Source: Ricordea florida (lineage: Eukaryota; Cnidaria; Anthozoa; Corallimorpharia; Ricordeidae). From it: DNA of 64,000 nucleotides. The notes under the pieces are model-generated. The model made no database searches. It was not told where the DNA came from and saw nothing but the letters and a program-made list of their open reading frames with translations. Position 1 is the first letter of the stretch. Each line of letters starts with the position of its first letter. Shown here piece after piece: positions 1 to 23,500 of the stretch. The stretch lies in the NCBI GenBank assembly GCA_949710005.1, contig OX453272.1, positions 39,676,373-39,740,372 of the forward strand, given 5' to 3'. The translations under genes were made by a program, and so were the position numbers.

Positions 1-838
1 GACCCCTGCGGCCGCCCATTTTGTTGAAAATCGCATTCTGCTAGGATACTCACTCTACTCACTTTCTATCACAGAATAGACAGTGACTAGTGAAGCTAAT
101 AAGAGAACAGCATTTGTGATACAACGCTGTTAGCTTTATATTAAAATAGTTTACAGGCAAGGTCCGTTCATCACGAATGTGGTTTCAGAATGGTACATGT
201 TAACAGTACATGATAAAAAGCTGAAATTACTACATTTAAAACACATCTATCAAGATATGTGGGGAAATGCAAGATATGGTAAAGAGGCCCGTTAACTTAC
301 CAGGCCCTAAAAACTATTTTGTGATCAAAAGTATTGTGGGGTTTGTTTCTAAAGGAACTGGTGCTGCGTCGGTGGGGAATTGAAACACAGGAAATTGCGA
401 TATTGGTTCATTTTTGACGAGGGAGTGGGGGGCGATGTGATTCGGGAAGAACCATTTAAAAATTGCGTGACTCCCCTCAGCTCGCCAATTTTTTTCACAT
501 GCTATCCCCCCCTTCTCCCCCCCCCCCCCCACCCCCTTGAAGCAGCGATTTCATTGATGGGCTCCTGTTAAAACATCATGCTATTTCAAAGTATTGCGAA
601 AATATTTCAGGTGACCCCAAGTTTTCCCTATTTTGGGGGGAGATGCCCCCCTCCCTCCAAATCCCACCAGCCCCCCCCTTCCTCGTAAAAAAATGAACGG
701 TCCGTTATTGCGCCCGAAAACGTCCCGAAATGTTCTCGGACTTTCGATGAACGAGTCTACAGACTCTGAGAGATGCATGTTTTAGCACCGAGACAGGCAA
801 GCTCGGAAACGGAAAATCAGAGATCTCCCAGAGGAGTA

Positions 839-976
839 GGATCAATATCAGTTTCTGGGCAACTGTGCACCTACCCCTCCCCTAATCCAACAAGTTATAA
901 TGAGTTAAAAAGTTAGCGTTAATGTTGGTTTAGGGGAGGGGTAGGTGCACGGTTGCCCAGAAACTGATATTGATCC
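839..976. mobile_element. 138-bp palindromic MITE
   Basis: The two ends are inverted copies starting GGATCAATATCAGTTTCTGG, and the arms extend about 50 bp each around a short AT-rich centre. The 7-bp direct repeat AGGAGTA flanks it at 832-838 and 977-983 and looks like a target-site duplication. It interrupts the T-arm side of the adjacent tRNA-like sequence. It encodes nothing. Confidence 0.8.
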
Positions 977-1045
977 AGGAGTATAACCTACGATCTCCTT
1001 ACTAACTCAGATGCTCTACCTCTGAGCTATACGAGACTCGCAGTA
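977..1045 (-). repeat. Degenerate tRNA-like sequence (tRNA-derived SINE head), interrupted
   Basis: On the minus strand a box-A-like TATAGCTCAGAGGTAGAGC and a box-B-like GTAGGTTATACTCC are visible in the right spacing for a tRNA. The remainder of the T-arm and acceptor side is separated from it by the MITE at 839-976 and seems to continue at about 815-838. Arm pairing is poor, so this is a relic of a tRNA or tRNA-derived SINE and not a working tRNA. Confidence 0.5.
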
Positions 1046-1192
1046 GCAAGGCTATTAAACTAGATCGATGGGACCAACATCCTGTATATTGCCAGGATTT
1101 GAATGGGAGAACTCGAATCTTCTTTTTCCGAGTTTGCCTGTGGAAGTGCAGAAAAATACGTCTTTCGCGTGCCAGTATTATCTTTGTAATAA

Positions 1193-12772
<11,580 letters not shown>

Positions 12773-13188
12773 CTTTGTCTGTCTCTTTGCATACATTTTC
12801 GTACGTGGTATTGAAGAGAGCATATTTGCCGATGTTTTCGACTTATTGTCAGGTACAATATATGCACAAAATTTCCCGAGCTTTGTAGAAAATGTCAAAT
12901 CAAATTTGAACTTAGACCACTTATATTGGTGTCAGAAGCTCTTTTCCCAGACTTTTCAATCTTAAGCTTTATTCTTTCTCTACCACTGCCGCTTTTTGAA
13001 GTACAATATGTATTCTTAACTTTTCGTTTCAGCAATTTGAATATATACGAAATCAATCATATATTTGCACTGCGGTTGGAAACTTAAGTCACGATTTGGC
13101 CTTTGCAGTATATACGCTGTTTTTGATTGTCGAAATTTTTCGTTGCACGAGCGCATGAATCCGCTACTGACCTGATCCCACCTTATAC

Positions 13189-13262
13189 AGCAGGATTAGC
13201 TCAGTTGGTAGAGCGTCGCACCGGTATTCGCAACGTCGCGGGTTCAAATCACGTTCCAATCT
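13189..13262 (+). repeat. tRNA-like sequence / SINE head
   Basis: Box A (TTAGCTCAGTTGG) and box B (GGTTCAAATC, 13241-13250) are correctly spaced, but the anticodon and acceptor stems do not pair well. It is a tRNA pseudogene or SINE head and not a functional tRNA. Confidence 0.55.
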
Positions 13263-14185
13263 GTTCTTTTTTTCTGGCTGAATCGCAATTGCTATCAGTT
13301 GCGTCTCTAATGTAAGGGTGAAATCCTTCCCATAACTCTATGCCATTTACCAAATAAGGCATGCAATTTAGCCATAACTGTACTGGTAAGCGGTTAAAGA
13401 CGGATTTCAACATCAACTAAACCGTTGGTGCAGGTTGTGGTTTGAGAGGTTCACCCATTAAAAGAGTGGTCTGCGTTATAAATATAGTCGCCAAGATTTC
13501 CCACAGCTGTACTCTAGCCGTACTCATCCTTAGCCGTGCTTCAGTGTTCTTAATCATCCCTAGCCCTTGCCTACTTTAGTGTCTACTATGTGAGTGCCTA
13601 CACCAAGTACTTACCGACTAAACTCTTATGCACATTGTAAGCTAACGATAGAATACAGACTATTTCATAGTCGCGATCAACAGACCATTTATAACCTTAC
13701 CACAGCATTGCTACACTTAGAAAAACGTTCCTTACAAGGAGGACAGATACCAAAGAATTTGTATCATGACTTGCGAATTCATACAAAAAAAGCAGTGTTT
13801 CATAAGCCTTGCGTAGTTTAGCATTTGCATTGCAATACCGACCAGGAAATTTTTTTGTGGCAAACAAAACTCAATACTTGAAATTGCTTTTGAAAATAAG
13901 GTTTTACCATTTGTAGGAACATTTTTCAAGCGTCACTTTGGGTAGAGCCTTTTACTCATTTAAAAAATAACCTTCGTAGGGAGGGCTATGATTTCGTTGC
14001 ATTATAAGTATTCACCTCAAGTTTTTGAACTCGGCTTTCTCTTGCTTTGAGACACCAGTACCCATTGTAGGCAGCAAATCATGGAGTATTGTGATACAAA
14101 GAGTCTCGAGGTGTATCTGTCTTATAAAATACTAATACAGTCGAAGCTGTCCTTGTGATCACTCTCGCAAGCGACCAGATCTATG

Positions 14186-14630
14186 CCCTATCCATACTAA
14201 TACGTTTTCAAAAGTCTCCGTTTTCATCTCGGCAAAAACGAAGCAGCGCATTTTCATTCAAACCAGCGTTTTCGTATCGTTTTTACCTATCAGACTAAAG
14301 CGATGAAAACGACTCGAGCCTGGGACTGCACATGTGTTAGGCAAGCACACGAACAGAAGATTATCCGCCATTCATGAGTAGATGCTCGATTTGAACTGGA
14401 ACCAATTGCATGTGGCGCATTTTACGTCAGCGTTTTCACTTGTCCACACTAGAAACGGAGCGTTTTCAAAACGATGCGTTTCCAAATGTCTCCACTTTGG
14501 AGAGCGTTTTTGAATCGATGCGTTTTCATTTGAAAACGCATCCGTTTTCGACCGTTTTGGTGTGGACGAAAGGCCAAAACGCATCAAAAAGTGTGCGTTT
14601 TCAACCGAAAACGCATTAGTGTGGACAGGG
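14186..14630. mobile_element. Short non-autonomous DNA transposon (GCGTTTTC-rich TIRs)
   Basis: The ends CCCTATCCATACTAATACG and (inverted) CCCTGTCCACACTAATGCG define a 445-bp element full of direct and inverted GCGTTTTC motifs. It has no coding capacity. The superfamily cannot be assigned from this copy. Confidence 0.65.
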
Positions 14631-15739
14631 TCCTAGTAACGGCCACCTTTGTGAAATCCTGTTTAAGCTGTCATTTAAATTCTGTAATGAAAAACTCTCG
14701 TAATCGACCGCGACCACGTTTGAGAATTGCCAACTGGTTTTTCCTTTGTTTTTAAGTTCTTGCAAGCGATTTCTCAAAGGTATCCCCTTTTAATCTTCAT
14801 AAACAACTATGATTCCTCCAGGAAGATCATCGGATTATTGGGATCTTCTCCATTGGGAAACCTCTGTTAAGGAGAAACAAATGTCTGTAATCCCGAAATG
14901 TTTATGATGTTTCTGATACTTACATTGATGTGGTATCTCTATTCATGATCAGGGAAAGGGGACACTTTTTCTGTGTGCCTCTCAGAGCGGCCACCGAGAA
15001 AAGGTTAACGTGCACCAAAAGCATGCACACACTCCAAGTGTGCATTGTGCAATAGTAAGACTTTCAACGTTCTTACATGCCTATTGCAATCAATCAGGAT
15101 TTTCTACACTACGTGTATGGAAGAATGACTGCAATAGAGTCCAAGCCTCAAAGAGGAAATGGTATTGTTTAGAGCTGTTTAATCATTACCACGTCACCTT
15201 TGATACAAAATCCTATTTAGAAACAAAACTATAGTATTGCTCTTAATAACTACAGGTACAATACCTTTCCCTAGATTGTGACATATACCCCCACCCCCAT
15301 AAAAGAATAATAATAATAATAATAATAATACGTCGAATGACTCGATGATGAGGCTCTTATTTTGTCTGCGGACTGCAGTCGCTCTGTCCGACGACCAGGA
15401 GCAGGAGAAAATGAACCAAAGCTCCTTTAAATTGTGCTAAGTTGATCAAATTACGTTTAATTTTGCAATTACCAAAACAAATGGTGACATGTAACTGCCA
15501 CAGTTCATGTGTCAGAGGGTTATTTATACTCGAGCATGCGTCCTGTGGGCCTGATCGAACGACCACCACGAGAGCCACCGAGTTAAAACCTCAGGTTCCG
15601 ATCTATTCCGATGTTTTATAAGTTCAGATCCCTCAGTTTTTTCACCTGTGAGTATTTATTAACCCCGTGTAAAGATGGAAATTAAAGACAAACATTGAAA
15701 TTCAAAGGGATTGTAACGATATGCCACCGTTCGCAGCAT

Positions 15740-16147
15740 CAGGGTCTGGAGGGGTATTCCCGGGATCCTGGATGTGATTAAAATATGGTGTGGGATTTGG
15801 GAAAACGCAAAATGTATTGACGGGATTAGGGAATTGAATGCTCTCCGGGAAGTGAGATTCCCCAAAATTTTTGCGCGGAATACGTGAGTTTTTGCTTGAC
15901 TATTGGGAATTCGAGAAATCTTCACAACCCAAATAAACGCACCACGCGCAAATTGAAATATAAATCGAAAGGGCCAATGTGCAGATTACATTTTATTACC
16001 TTTTGCAGAAATTCTTTTTAAATGCATTTTTGGCGAAAGAAAAAACGGGATTCGGGATAGCCATGAAAAAAGGGCGGGATGCGGGTCTCTCGCGAAAAAG
16101 AAGCGGGAAAATTCAATGCGGGATCAGGATCCCGCTTCTAGACCCTG
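15740..16147. mobile_element. 408-bp TIR element with CAGGGTCT ends
   Basis: The left end starts CAGGGTCTGGAGG and the right end is the inverse of CAGGGTCTAGAAGCGGGATCC. CAGGG termini are common in hAT-type elements, but no 8-bp target duplication was seen. The interior has repeated GGGATT and CGGGA motifs and is non-coding. Confidence 0.55.
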
Positions 16148-17267
16148 TTACATGAAGGCCAAGTTTTAGTCTTGATGGATTACTTGACTAGACTTGAAAT
16201 TTGAAACTTGTAAATGATTACTTCCATAAAGTTAACTTTTCTTAATATTAGACCTAAACACATGTTTGATTTTGACTATAACAAGCATTCTCCCATGAAC
16301 AACTTGGGAGTTTGGTAACTAATTAAAAAAAACTCAATATTATCTTGTTTGGCAGTATCTAAGCATGTGATATTATCTGAGAGGCGTAAATCATGGTCTA
16401 TTTTTTTCCAATCACTTCATAATAAAGATTTTCGTTTTCTTATGTCACAAAGGGGATATTTTAACCATTCTAAAAGAATTGTTGGTAGAAAATGCTCTTT
16501 CCAGTGTAGGTAAACTTGGGCCACAAAGGGAAAAACAATTTAAGACACCGCTTTGATATAAAAAGTATTCGTCTAGGGCCTTGATCAGTATACATTTTCT
16601 TGCAATGAAATGAAACTTAGTCATAAAATTTGGTCCTTTCATTTTCTTTATCGTAGCTTAGAAGCCGTCCATTGTGCCTTCATTTACAAAAGAAGCGAGA
16701 TAGAACTGATACAAAATAAAACATTGCTTGGTTTATGTTAGTTTATTGCTGATTCTTCAGAGACGATCATTCTTACTTACGAGACGAAACTTATTAACTT
16801 ATACATCGAGACACATGAAGTTTCATAATTGCTCTGTGCTGTACTGAGGACTGGCGCTAAGCTTACTGTAACTCATTTATGGTCATGCAAATAAAGCATT
16901 CGTTGTTGTTAGTTGAATTTTCTATGTGCTGGAAATGGGCTATGTGCCACGTGATTTGCGACCCATTAAGAACGCACCTCTCTGTCGCGGTCCTCATGAG
17001 TCATAGATTTTCTGAAGAAAGAAAAGATAACGTTATTTAACACTTCAAAAGAAAAAAAAATTATACAAGATTTACAGCAAAATTTCATGTAATCTGTGGA
17101 CTGTGTGCGTAGTATTATATCAGTACCTAGGTCTATCAGATGTGAGAACATGCTGGTCCGAATTTTTTCCTGTAAACTTTCAAGCGCGAAGTAAGGCAAA
17201 TATCATGCACCACTCAAACTTGCATCCCACTCTCTACAAATAATCTATACGTACATACTGTACAGTC

Positions 17268-17560
17268 AGTGGACACACGGTAGTGTAGTGGTTTGTGTAT
17301 CGGACTTCCGAGCAGAAGGTTTGGAGTTCGAGCCCTGGTGCAGGCACTGTGTTGTTTCCTGGGACAAGAAACTTTACTCCACACTGTCTCTCTACACCCA
17401 GGTGTATAAATGGGTACTGGCGATACAATGCTGGGGGTGACCCTGCGATGGACTAGGGTCCCATCCAGGGGGGAGTAATAATACTCCCAGGTGCTTCATG
17501 CTGTTGAAACCGGGATAAGTTCCGGCCGGGTGCAGTGGGCCTTTACCTACCTTAGTTCTC
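17268..17560 (+). repeat. tRNA-derived SINE
   Basis: A polymerase III box A (TAGTGTAGTGG) and box B (GGAGTTCGAGCCC, 17323-17335) are followed by a unique body with TCCACACTGTCTCTCTACAC and CCTGCGATGGACTAGGGTCC. A GATT microsatellite follows about 90 bp downstream. It is the best preserved of the SINE copies in the window. Confidence 0.75.
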
Positions 17561-18092
17561 AATTAATCTCTTACGTACAGGAATTTGTTGCGTCTCTGCC
17601 TCTTTGTATCTCTTCAGGAAGTTTGAGGCACCTTCCTACACGGAGAAAAACGATTGATTGATTGATTGATTGATTGATTAATCAGTCAGACGAGTACACT
17701 GCTTATTTTACTCCAAAGTTGATCTATAAATGGCTCTGAATAATGATCGCAATTTGTAGTTATGAATGTTGTACGCAATATCATCATGGACTGTGACAAA
17801 GAAATATAAGCTCATGACTGACTACTGCAATCTCCGATGGAGTTCAAGTCAAAATGTTCAAGAGGTTAATGGTTTGCAAGTGCTTGTACAGTTAACTGGT
17901 TATGAAACTGTGCAAAGGCATCCCAGTCTTTACATAATAATATCAAATATGATATGGCGCAGTGCCCGGTGATTCAGAAAAACAACAATAGTTTTTCCTG
18001 TTCGTTGAAATAATCATCTTTTGGAAAATCTCCTTAATCTGAAAATTTAATGCAATCGACCAACAAACTAGAAGGTATTCTCGTGTCCATAC

Positions 18093-18229
18093 CTGCCTCA
18101 TGCGGGACTCGAGCATCCTTTGAAGCTTTACACTTCTCTTACCATAAGCACCGTTATACAATCCATTGACGCATTCTGTTGCCAAGGCAACGATAAGTAG
18201 CACGACAATCATGTTAAATTTCATCTTAG
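18093..18229 (-). CDS. Candidate first coding exon of a secreted peptide precursor
   Basis: Reading leftwards, TTTTCTTCAG precedes the exon and GTATGG follows it. From ATG at 18224 there are exactly 44 codons in phase 0. The first 21 or so residues are a classical signal peptide (MKFNMIVVLLIVALATECVNG), followed by a dibasic GKR site at residues 28-30, which in animals can serve prohormone cleavage and amidation, then a basic helix-like stretch. A possible next exon is 17128-17172 on the same strand, bounded by TTTACAG and GTACTG. The rest of the gene was not found, so the product is unknown. Confidence 0.4.
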
Positions 18230-18844
18230 CTGAAGAAAAATACAACCAAAAATACAACCACAACTTTGATTGACATCCAAATAGTCGCAACATTATTGCA
18301 CAGAGAAATGTAGAGTATAAACATGCATGCACATGAAATCTAACCAGACGAACTTGAACTTTATTTTCTCTACAAAAAGTAACTCACAACGAACGGAGCC
18401 CAAGCACTGAACATATCAAGTTTTATGCCATAATACCACGTGCACATCAATGGATTCTTTGTCTCTCTGCCAACGCCCTATGCCCTTTGCAAGATTTTCA
18501 AGCTGACTACCAACTTAGAGACTAATAGGTAAAAAAACCGCTAGCAGGACTTGATACAAAAATCTAAAGAAAACGGCTGCTGTACAAAATGGGTATCCGT
18601 AATTGACTTGTTAGGTCTGGATATAAAAATTAGGCCACAGACTGAAAGCTGTGCTAAGCGAACTTCGCCTCAAGATAAGTGGCAACGCGAAGTTAAACAA
18701 ACGGGTTCAGCACAAGCCCGTGAAAGATCAAGTTTTGACAACGAAAATCGCCATCAGCTTAAAACTATGGGAAGCAAAATTTTCTAAATATTAGCATGCA
18801 CAGATAGCCCTGCTCGAATGGTTTCTGCACTGGGCCACATTTAA
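18230..18844. other. Intergenic flank of the first Polinton
   Basis: No supported gene. The sequence immediately left of the Polinton end reads ACATTTAA (18837-18844), which mirrors the right flank TTAAATGT (38862-38869). Confidence 0.6.
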
Positions 18845-19913
18845 GAGGCTGTCCGCGTCAGAACGGAGAAGGCAATTTTCGGACCTTTTCCGATTTGGCT
18901 GATTTTTTCAGTGAAAGTCAGCCATTATGTCCCATGTACAAATATCACATTTGTTTGGATCAATTTGATTTATTTCATCAGTTTTTGCGAGGCGGTTTCA
19001 GAGACAACGTCAGTGTTGCCAAATTTGCCTTCCGACACTCTCAGATTTAGCCCTATACTTAGGGAGCTGCCAAACTAGCACTTTTTCACGAAACAAGCTG
19101 AATTTTTCACATATTCAAGTTTAATCTCTCCTTAATACTTGACATGTAATACAGAGAAACTTGGAACAAGTTTGACCGAACAAAAAGGCTTTGAAAATAA
19201 CCTCTGTCACAATACAAAATAAGCGAAACATGACATACCTTTAGTTGAGTAGTATTTTCTCCAATGTGGCACCAAAGTTAAGGTAAACTGAATCATGACA
19301 CGAAAGTACTAGGGCCAGACTAGTGATTTACAGAATAAAATCTGTGGGCACTCTACACCCTGCGTTGTAGGAAATTGCGCTAAATTCCCAAATCTGCGCC
19401 ATTTTGCTGTACGCTTACATTTCGGCGGTACGACCGATAGACTAATTGTCTAACTAAAAACGCTTTGGACCTTAAGTTAACATCAACAGTCCGCCTCATT
19501 AGTTGCAAATAAACATTTTTGGTTGTTTTGCCGTTGTTTACAACAGATGCAAATGTCCGTAACAGTGCTATGAAACCAAGGACTGATATCCGATCCGCGT
19601 CACAAATATGCAAATTGACTGAAAACCCGATGTCTGTAGTAGTTGCATTCGGCCGATTCTGGGCCAAAAAGGGTGTGGTCAATTTTGTCGGGGGTCTGGG
19701 TCGAGCTCGGTCAGAATTTTTTGGGTGTGGTCAAAATATTTTTATGCATATTTAATTAGTTGGGTCTTGGGTTGTTCGATTTTTGATCGATGATTTTTTT
19801 GTCGAATTCGATTTTTTCTTTGGGAGTGTCAAGGTGACAAAATGTATCTTTGTGGGGGGTGGGGTGTGAAAATTGAAATTTGGGTTTGGGGTTGGGGGTG
19901 AGTGGTATACGAT
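18845..19913. repeat. Polinton 1 left terminal inverted repeat
   Basis: It begins GAGGCTGTCCGCGT and ends GGTATACGAT, matching the right repeat in inverse with few differences over about 1,069 bp. The inner 200 bp are strongly strand-skewed (G/T-rich, with GGGTTTGGGGTTGGGGG). The first gene starts 14 bp inside it, so the repeat probably carries that gene's promoter. Confidence 0.92.
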
Positions 19914-19926
19914 ACGAATTTGAGAA

Positions 19927-20424
19927 ATGAGCAATCACATGAATATGGATTTTAACAGAGATTTGAATTGGTTTAAGTTTAGTCTTTGGAATGAAAATGG
20001 TTTGGGTAATTTTGAATTTATTAAAAGAATGAGGAATGAGTTGATTCAGTGTTTAATACGGTTTTCACCTAATGATGTGGTTGAAATTTTTGATGATAGT
20101 GTTACATTTGCTTATGGCGCTGTTGACGGTTATAATATACAAAATAGAGTAATGAGTATGAAAGATAGTTTTGATAGTAAAGCTCTTTTTGAGAACTTTT
20201 ATGAGGGTTGTGAACATGGTCATGATTATGCTATGAGTTATTACATGTGTGAAATGGAATATAATGACGACTATAAGGATTTTATTAAACCATTTAACTA
20301 TGAAGATTATAGGATCAAAGAAGTAACAGTGTTTATGTGTGTTAATAAGAAGTTTAGGGAAAGAGATGGTTATAATAACTTGATATATGATATAGTTCGT
20401 GGATACAGGTGGTTTAGACATTGA
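19927..20424 (+). CDS. Uncharacterised 165-residue protein
   Basis: This is the first gene inside the left TIR, with its ATG 14 bp from the repeat boundary, transcribed inward. The protein is rich in Asp, Tyr, Phe and Asn, with a cluster of acidic and Tyr/Met residues near positions 95-120. It has no signal peptide, no membrane segment and no motif I recognise. It has no counterpart in the visible part of the second Polinton. A perfect stem-loop follows its stop by 46 nt. Confidence 0.6.
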   Translation: MSNHMNMDFNRDLNWFKFSLWNENGLGNFEFIKRMRNELIQCLIRFSPNDVVEIFDDSVTFAYGAVDGYNIQNRVMSMKDSFDSKALFENFYEGCEHGHDYAMSYYMCEMEYNDDYKDFIKPFNYEDYRIKEVTVFMCVNKKFRERDGYNNLIYDIVRGYRWFRH

Positions 20425-20470
20425 GGAGTATGATGATGAATGGTAAGCATTGAGTAATTATGAATGGTAT

Positions 20471-20497
20471 TTTTGTAACATGGATCGTGTTACAAAA
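20471..20497. terminator. Stem-loop after the first gene (10-bp stem, 7-nt loop)
   Basis: TTTTGTAACA and TGTTACAAAA are perfect inverted arms around TGGATCG. It is 46 nt after a stop codon and 65 nt before the polymerase ATG, and is followed by TATAAAAG at 20499-20506. It could be an mRNA 3'-end hairpin or an operator beside a TATA box. A near copy lies at 36225-36249. Confidence 0.55.
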
Positions 20498-20498
20498 G

Positions 20499-20506
20499 TA
20501 TAAAAG
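20499..20506 (+). promoter_or_regulatory. TATA-like box upstream of DNA polymerase
   Basis: TATAAAAG lies about 56 nt before the polymerase ATG. A TTTAAGG motif at 20527 is a further candidate, 35 nt before the ATG and in the same position as the YTTAAA motif of other genes. Confidence 0.4.
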
Positions 20507-20561
20507 TTAAATAGCATAGTGATTGGTTTAAGGATTACAATTTCTAAATCCAATTGATGCT

Positions 20562-23500
20562 ATGGAGAATTTACCAGTGAAAGAGTTGAGGTCAATAGCT
20601 AAAAAAGCTGGTGTAAGGGCTGTTGGATTTAGAAAGGCGGAATTGCTAGAAGCGTTATCAGATGTCCAACCCGAGAACTTGACAGTGAATGCACTTAGAA
20701 TCATAGCCAAGAAGATTGGTACACAAGGCTATGCCCAGATGCGTAAAGCGGAACTCATTAATGTTGTTGGATCCCCACGAGTATCTGAAGCTAATGTCCC
20801 GATTTCTGGTCCAAGTATACCCATAAGAACAATGCCCGCTCGCGCCTCATATAGAAGGGCCATTAATTTGGCTAGGAATGAAATTAATAAGACCATAGAT
20901 TGGATAAGATCTAATGTTAGAGAACCAAATAAGAGGGCCCTTACTAAGAGATTAAGAAAGGCAGCCAATATTCCCAGAGAGCCACCTGATTACTTTATCC
21001 CAGAAAGACATGAAACGGCTCTTAGAGGTTTTTTGAAGACTTATATAGTAAAGGCTAGAGGTGACTATGATCCAACTTCATTCCTTAGCAATGTTAGATC
21101 ACAATTCTATGTTTTGATGCGTAAACACAATAAGCCATTCAAGTTGAAGTGTATTCTTTCATGCAGCTTCATTAGGAGGAACAACCAGGATAATCGTGTT
21201 ATTGAGCGGAGCCAAGGTCATTTTCATTCACTGATGGAGACAGTAACAGCTTCAACAAATACATTTACTATGTTTGATAATATCAAAGCTAGACTGATTG
21301 AATTGGTGGAGAAATATGAGAATGAGCGCTCTGGATGGGTGTTTGACCATGTTGTAGATTTTCGTATCCACATAAACCCATTTCAACCGTTTTCTGGAAC
21401 TTCATATATTAAACTACCATGTAAATTAGCTGCTAAGAAGGCAATCATAAATGTTAAGAATGAAGAAGATCAAGAGTGTTTCAAATGGGCAGTGACATCT
21501 GCTGTGTTTCCAAGGGAGAATCATCCTGAGAGACTTAATAAGGAGATGAGGGAGAACTCAGAGAAGCTAGACTGGTCAGGAATAGAGTTTCCAGTGTCAG
21601 CAATTGGTACAACTCAAATAGATAAATTCGAAAGGCAAAATCCATATGGGATTAATGTTATTGGTTATGAGAATGGTGGGCCAACCCTAATCAGACGTAG
21701 TAATAAGTCAGGGGTGCCAAAGATAAACCTACTTTTAATATCAAATGATGAGACAAATCATTACTGCTGGATCAAGAATATGTCAAGACTTGTCGAGTAT
21801 AATAAGAATGAGCATGCTCGTTTCTACTGTGATAACTGCCTAAACTCATTCAATTCAGAAAAGTCGCTGGACACACATATGGAGTATTGCCTAAACAACG
21901 AAGCAGTCAAAGTAGAGATGCCTATGGAAGAGGATGGCAGTCCAAAGTATATTACTTTCAAGAACCACAGAAGAAAGATGCAAGTGCCATTTGTGATATA
22001 TGCGGATTTCGAGTGTTTTACAGAGAAGATGGACACTTGTTCCCCGGATGACAGGGATAGTTTCACGAATCAATATCAGAAACATAAGCCATCAGGATTT
22101 TGTTACCTTATTAAGTGTTTCGATGATGAGGTTTTTGAGCCCAAGTTAGTGATGCGAACAGCCAACTCATCTGAGGATGACATACCACAAATGTTCCAGA
22201 AAAGCTTGGAGGAGGACATCAAGAAGATCTATAGTCAATTCAAGTCTGAAAAGAAGCTTGTAATGAAGAATAGTGATCATAGGCAGCATAGAAAGGCTAC
22301 TCATTGCCATATTTGTGAGGCTGAACTGGGGAACGATAAGGTGGTTGATCACTGTCATATTACAGGTAGGTACAGAGGAGCAGCTCACAGGAAATGCAAT
22401 CTGGAATTCAGCACTCCCAAGTTCTTCCCAGTTATATTCCACAATTTGTCTGGATATGACAGTCACTTGTTTATCAAGAAGATGGGGGTATCAGAGGGTA
22501 AGATAGATTGTATCCCACTCAACGATGAAAAGTACATCTCATTCACAAAGGAGATTGTGGTTGAAAAGTTCAAGAAGGAGGCAGAAGGGGATGAGGAGGA
22601 GGGGAAGGAGGTTCAGATCAAACGATCCATTAGATTCATAGACAGTTTTAGGTTCATGGCAAGTGGTTTGGCCAGTTTGGTTGATAACTTGCCGAGAGAG
22701 TCTTTGGAAAATCTTTAGAGGTACTATGAAGGGGTAAACTTTGACCTATTGGCTAGGAAGGGAGTATTTCCATATGATTGGTTTGATGGGTTTGATAAGT
22801 TACAAGTGCCTATTCTACCACCTAAAGAGGAATTTTATTCGAAACTCTATGATGTTGATATATCAGATGAGGATTATCAACATGCTGGAAACGTGTGGGA
22901 TACCTTTGGTATGAGAAACTTTAGGGATTACCATGATTTGTATCTCAAAACAGATGTAATACTATTGGCTGATGTCTTTGAGAACTTCAGAGGGGTCTTT
23001 ATGAGAAATTATGGTTTGGATCCTGCATGGCATTTTACTGCACCTGGATTGGCTTGGGATGCTACATTGAAGATAACCAAGGTGGAATTGGAGCTATTGA
23101 GAGATCCAGATATGCTAATTATGATCGAGAATGGAATCAGAGGTGGTATCTCAATGATCTCCACTAGACATGGGAAAGCCAACAATCCATATATGAAGGA
23201 GTATGATCCAGAATTACCTACAAAGTACATCACATATTTAGACGCTAATGGGCTTTATGGCTATGCAATGACCAAGGCTTTACCAACTCATGGTTTTGAG
23301 TGGATGGATGATCAGGAATTGACAGATTGGAGAGATCATCCATGCATATTGGAGGTGGATTTGGAATACCCACTAGAGCTACATGATCTATATAATGACT
23401 ATCCATTAGCCCCAGAGAGATTGGATGTGGAAGGCGTTGTTAAGTTAATTCCTAATTTGAGGGACAAGAAGAAGTATATCTTACATCATGAAGCACTGAA

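Larger units (their letters stand above)
12773..18092. other. Intergenic region, repeats only
   Basis: About 5.3 kb after POLQ. I see a tRNA-like element (13189-13262), two TIR elements (14186-14630, 15740-16147), an AAT-type microsatellite (15306-15330), a SINE (17268-17560) and a GATT microsatellite (17652-17678). A possible second exon of the minus-strand peptide gene lies near 17128-17172. Otherwise nothing coding is supported. Confidence 0.5.

Noticed and set aside
977-1045. Functional tRNA gene
   Set aside because: Poor stem pairing and interruption by a MITE make function unlikely.
13127-13315. 62-codon ORF over the tRNA-like element
   Set aside because: It is a translation of box A and box B sequence, a common artefact of tRNA-derived repeats.
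19752-19938. Two overlapping minus-strand 60-codon ORFs in the left TIR, and the same at 36912-37256
   Set aside because: They arise from the skewed, low-complexity TIR and repeat in both copies. No start context or homology supports them.
22167-22466. Minus-strand 99-codon ORF and similar antisense ORFs inside the polymerase and structural genes
   Set aside because: They are shadows of the coding strand with no start motif or conservation between the two Polintons.
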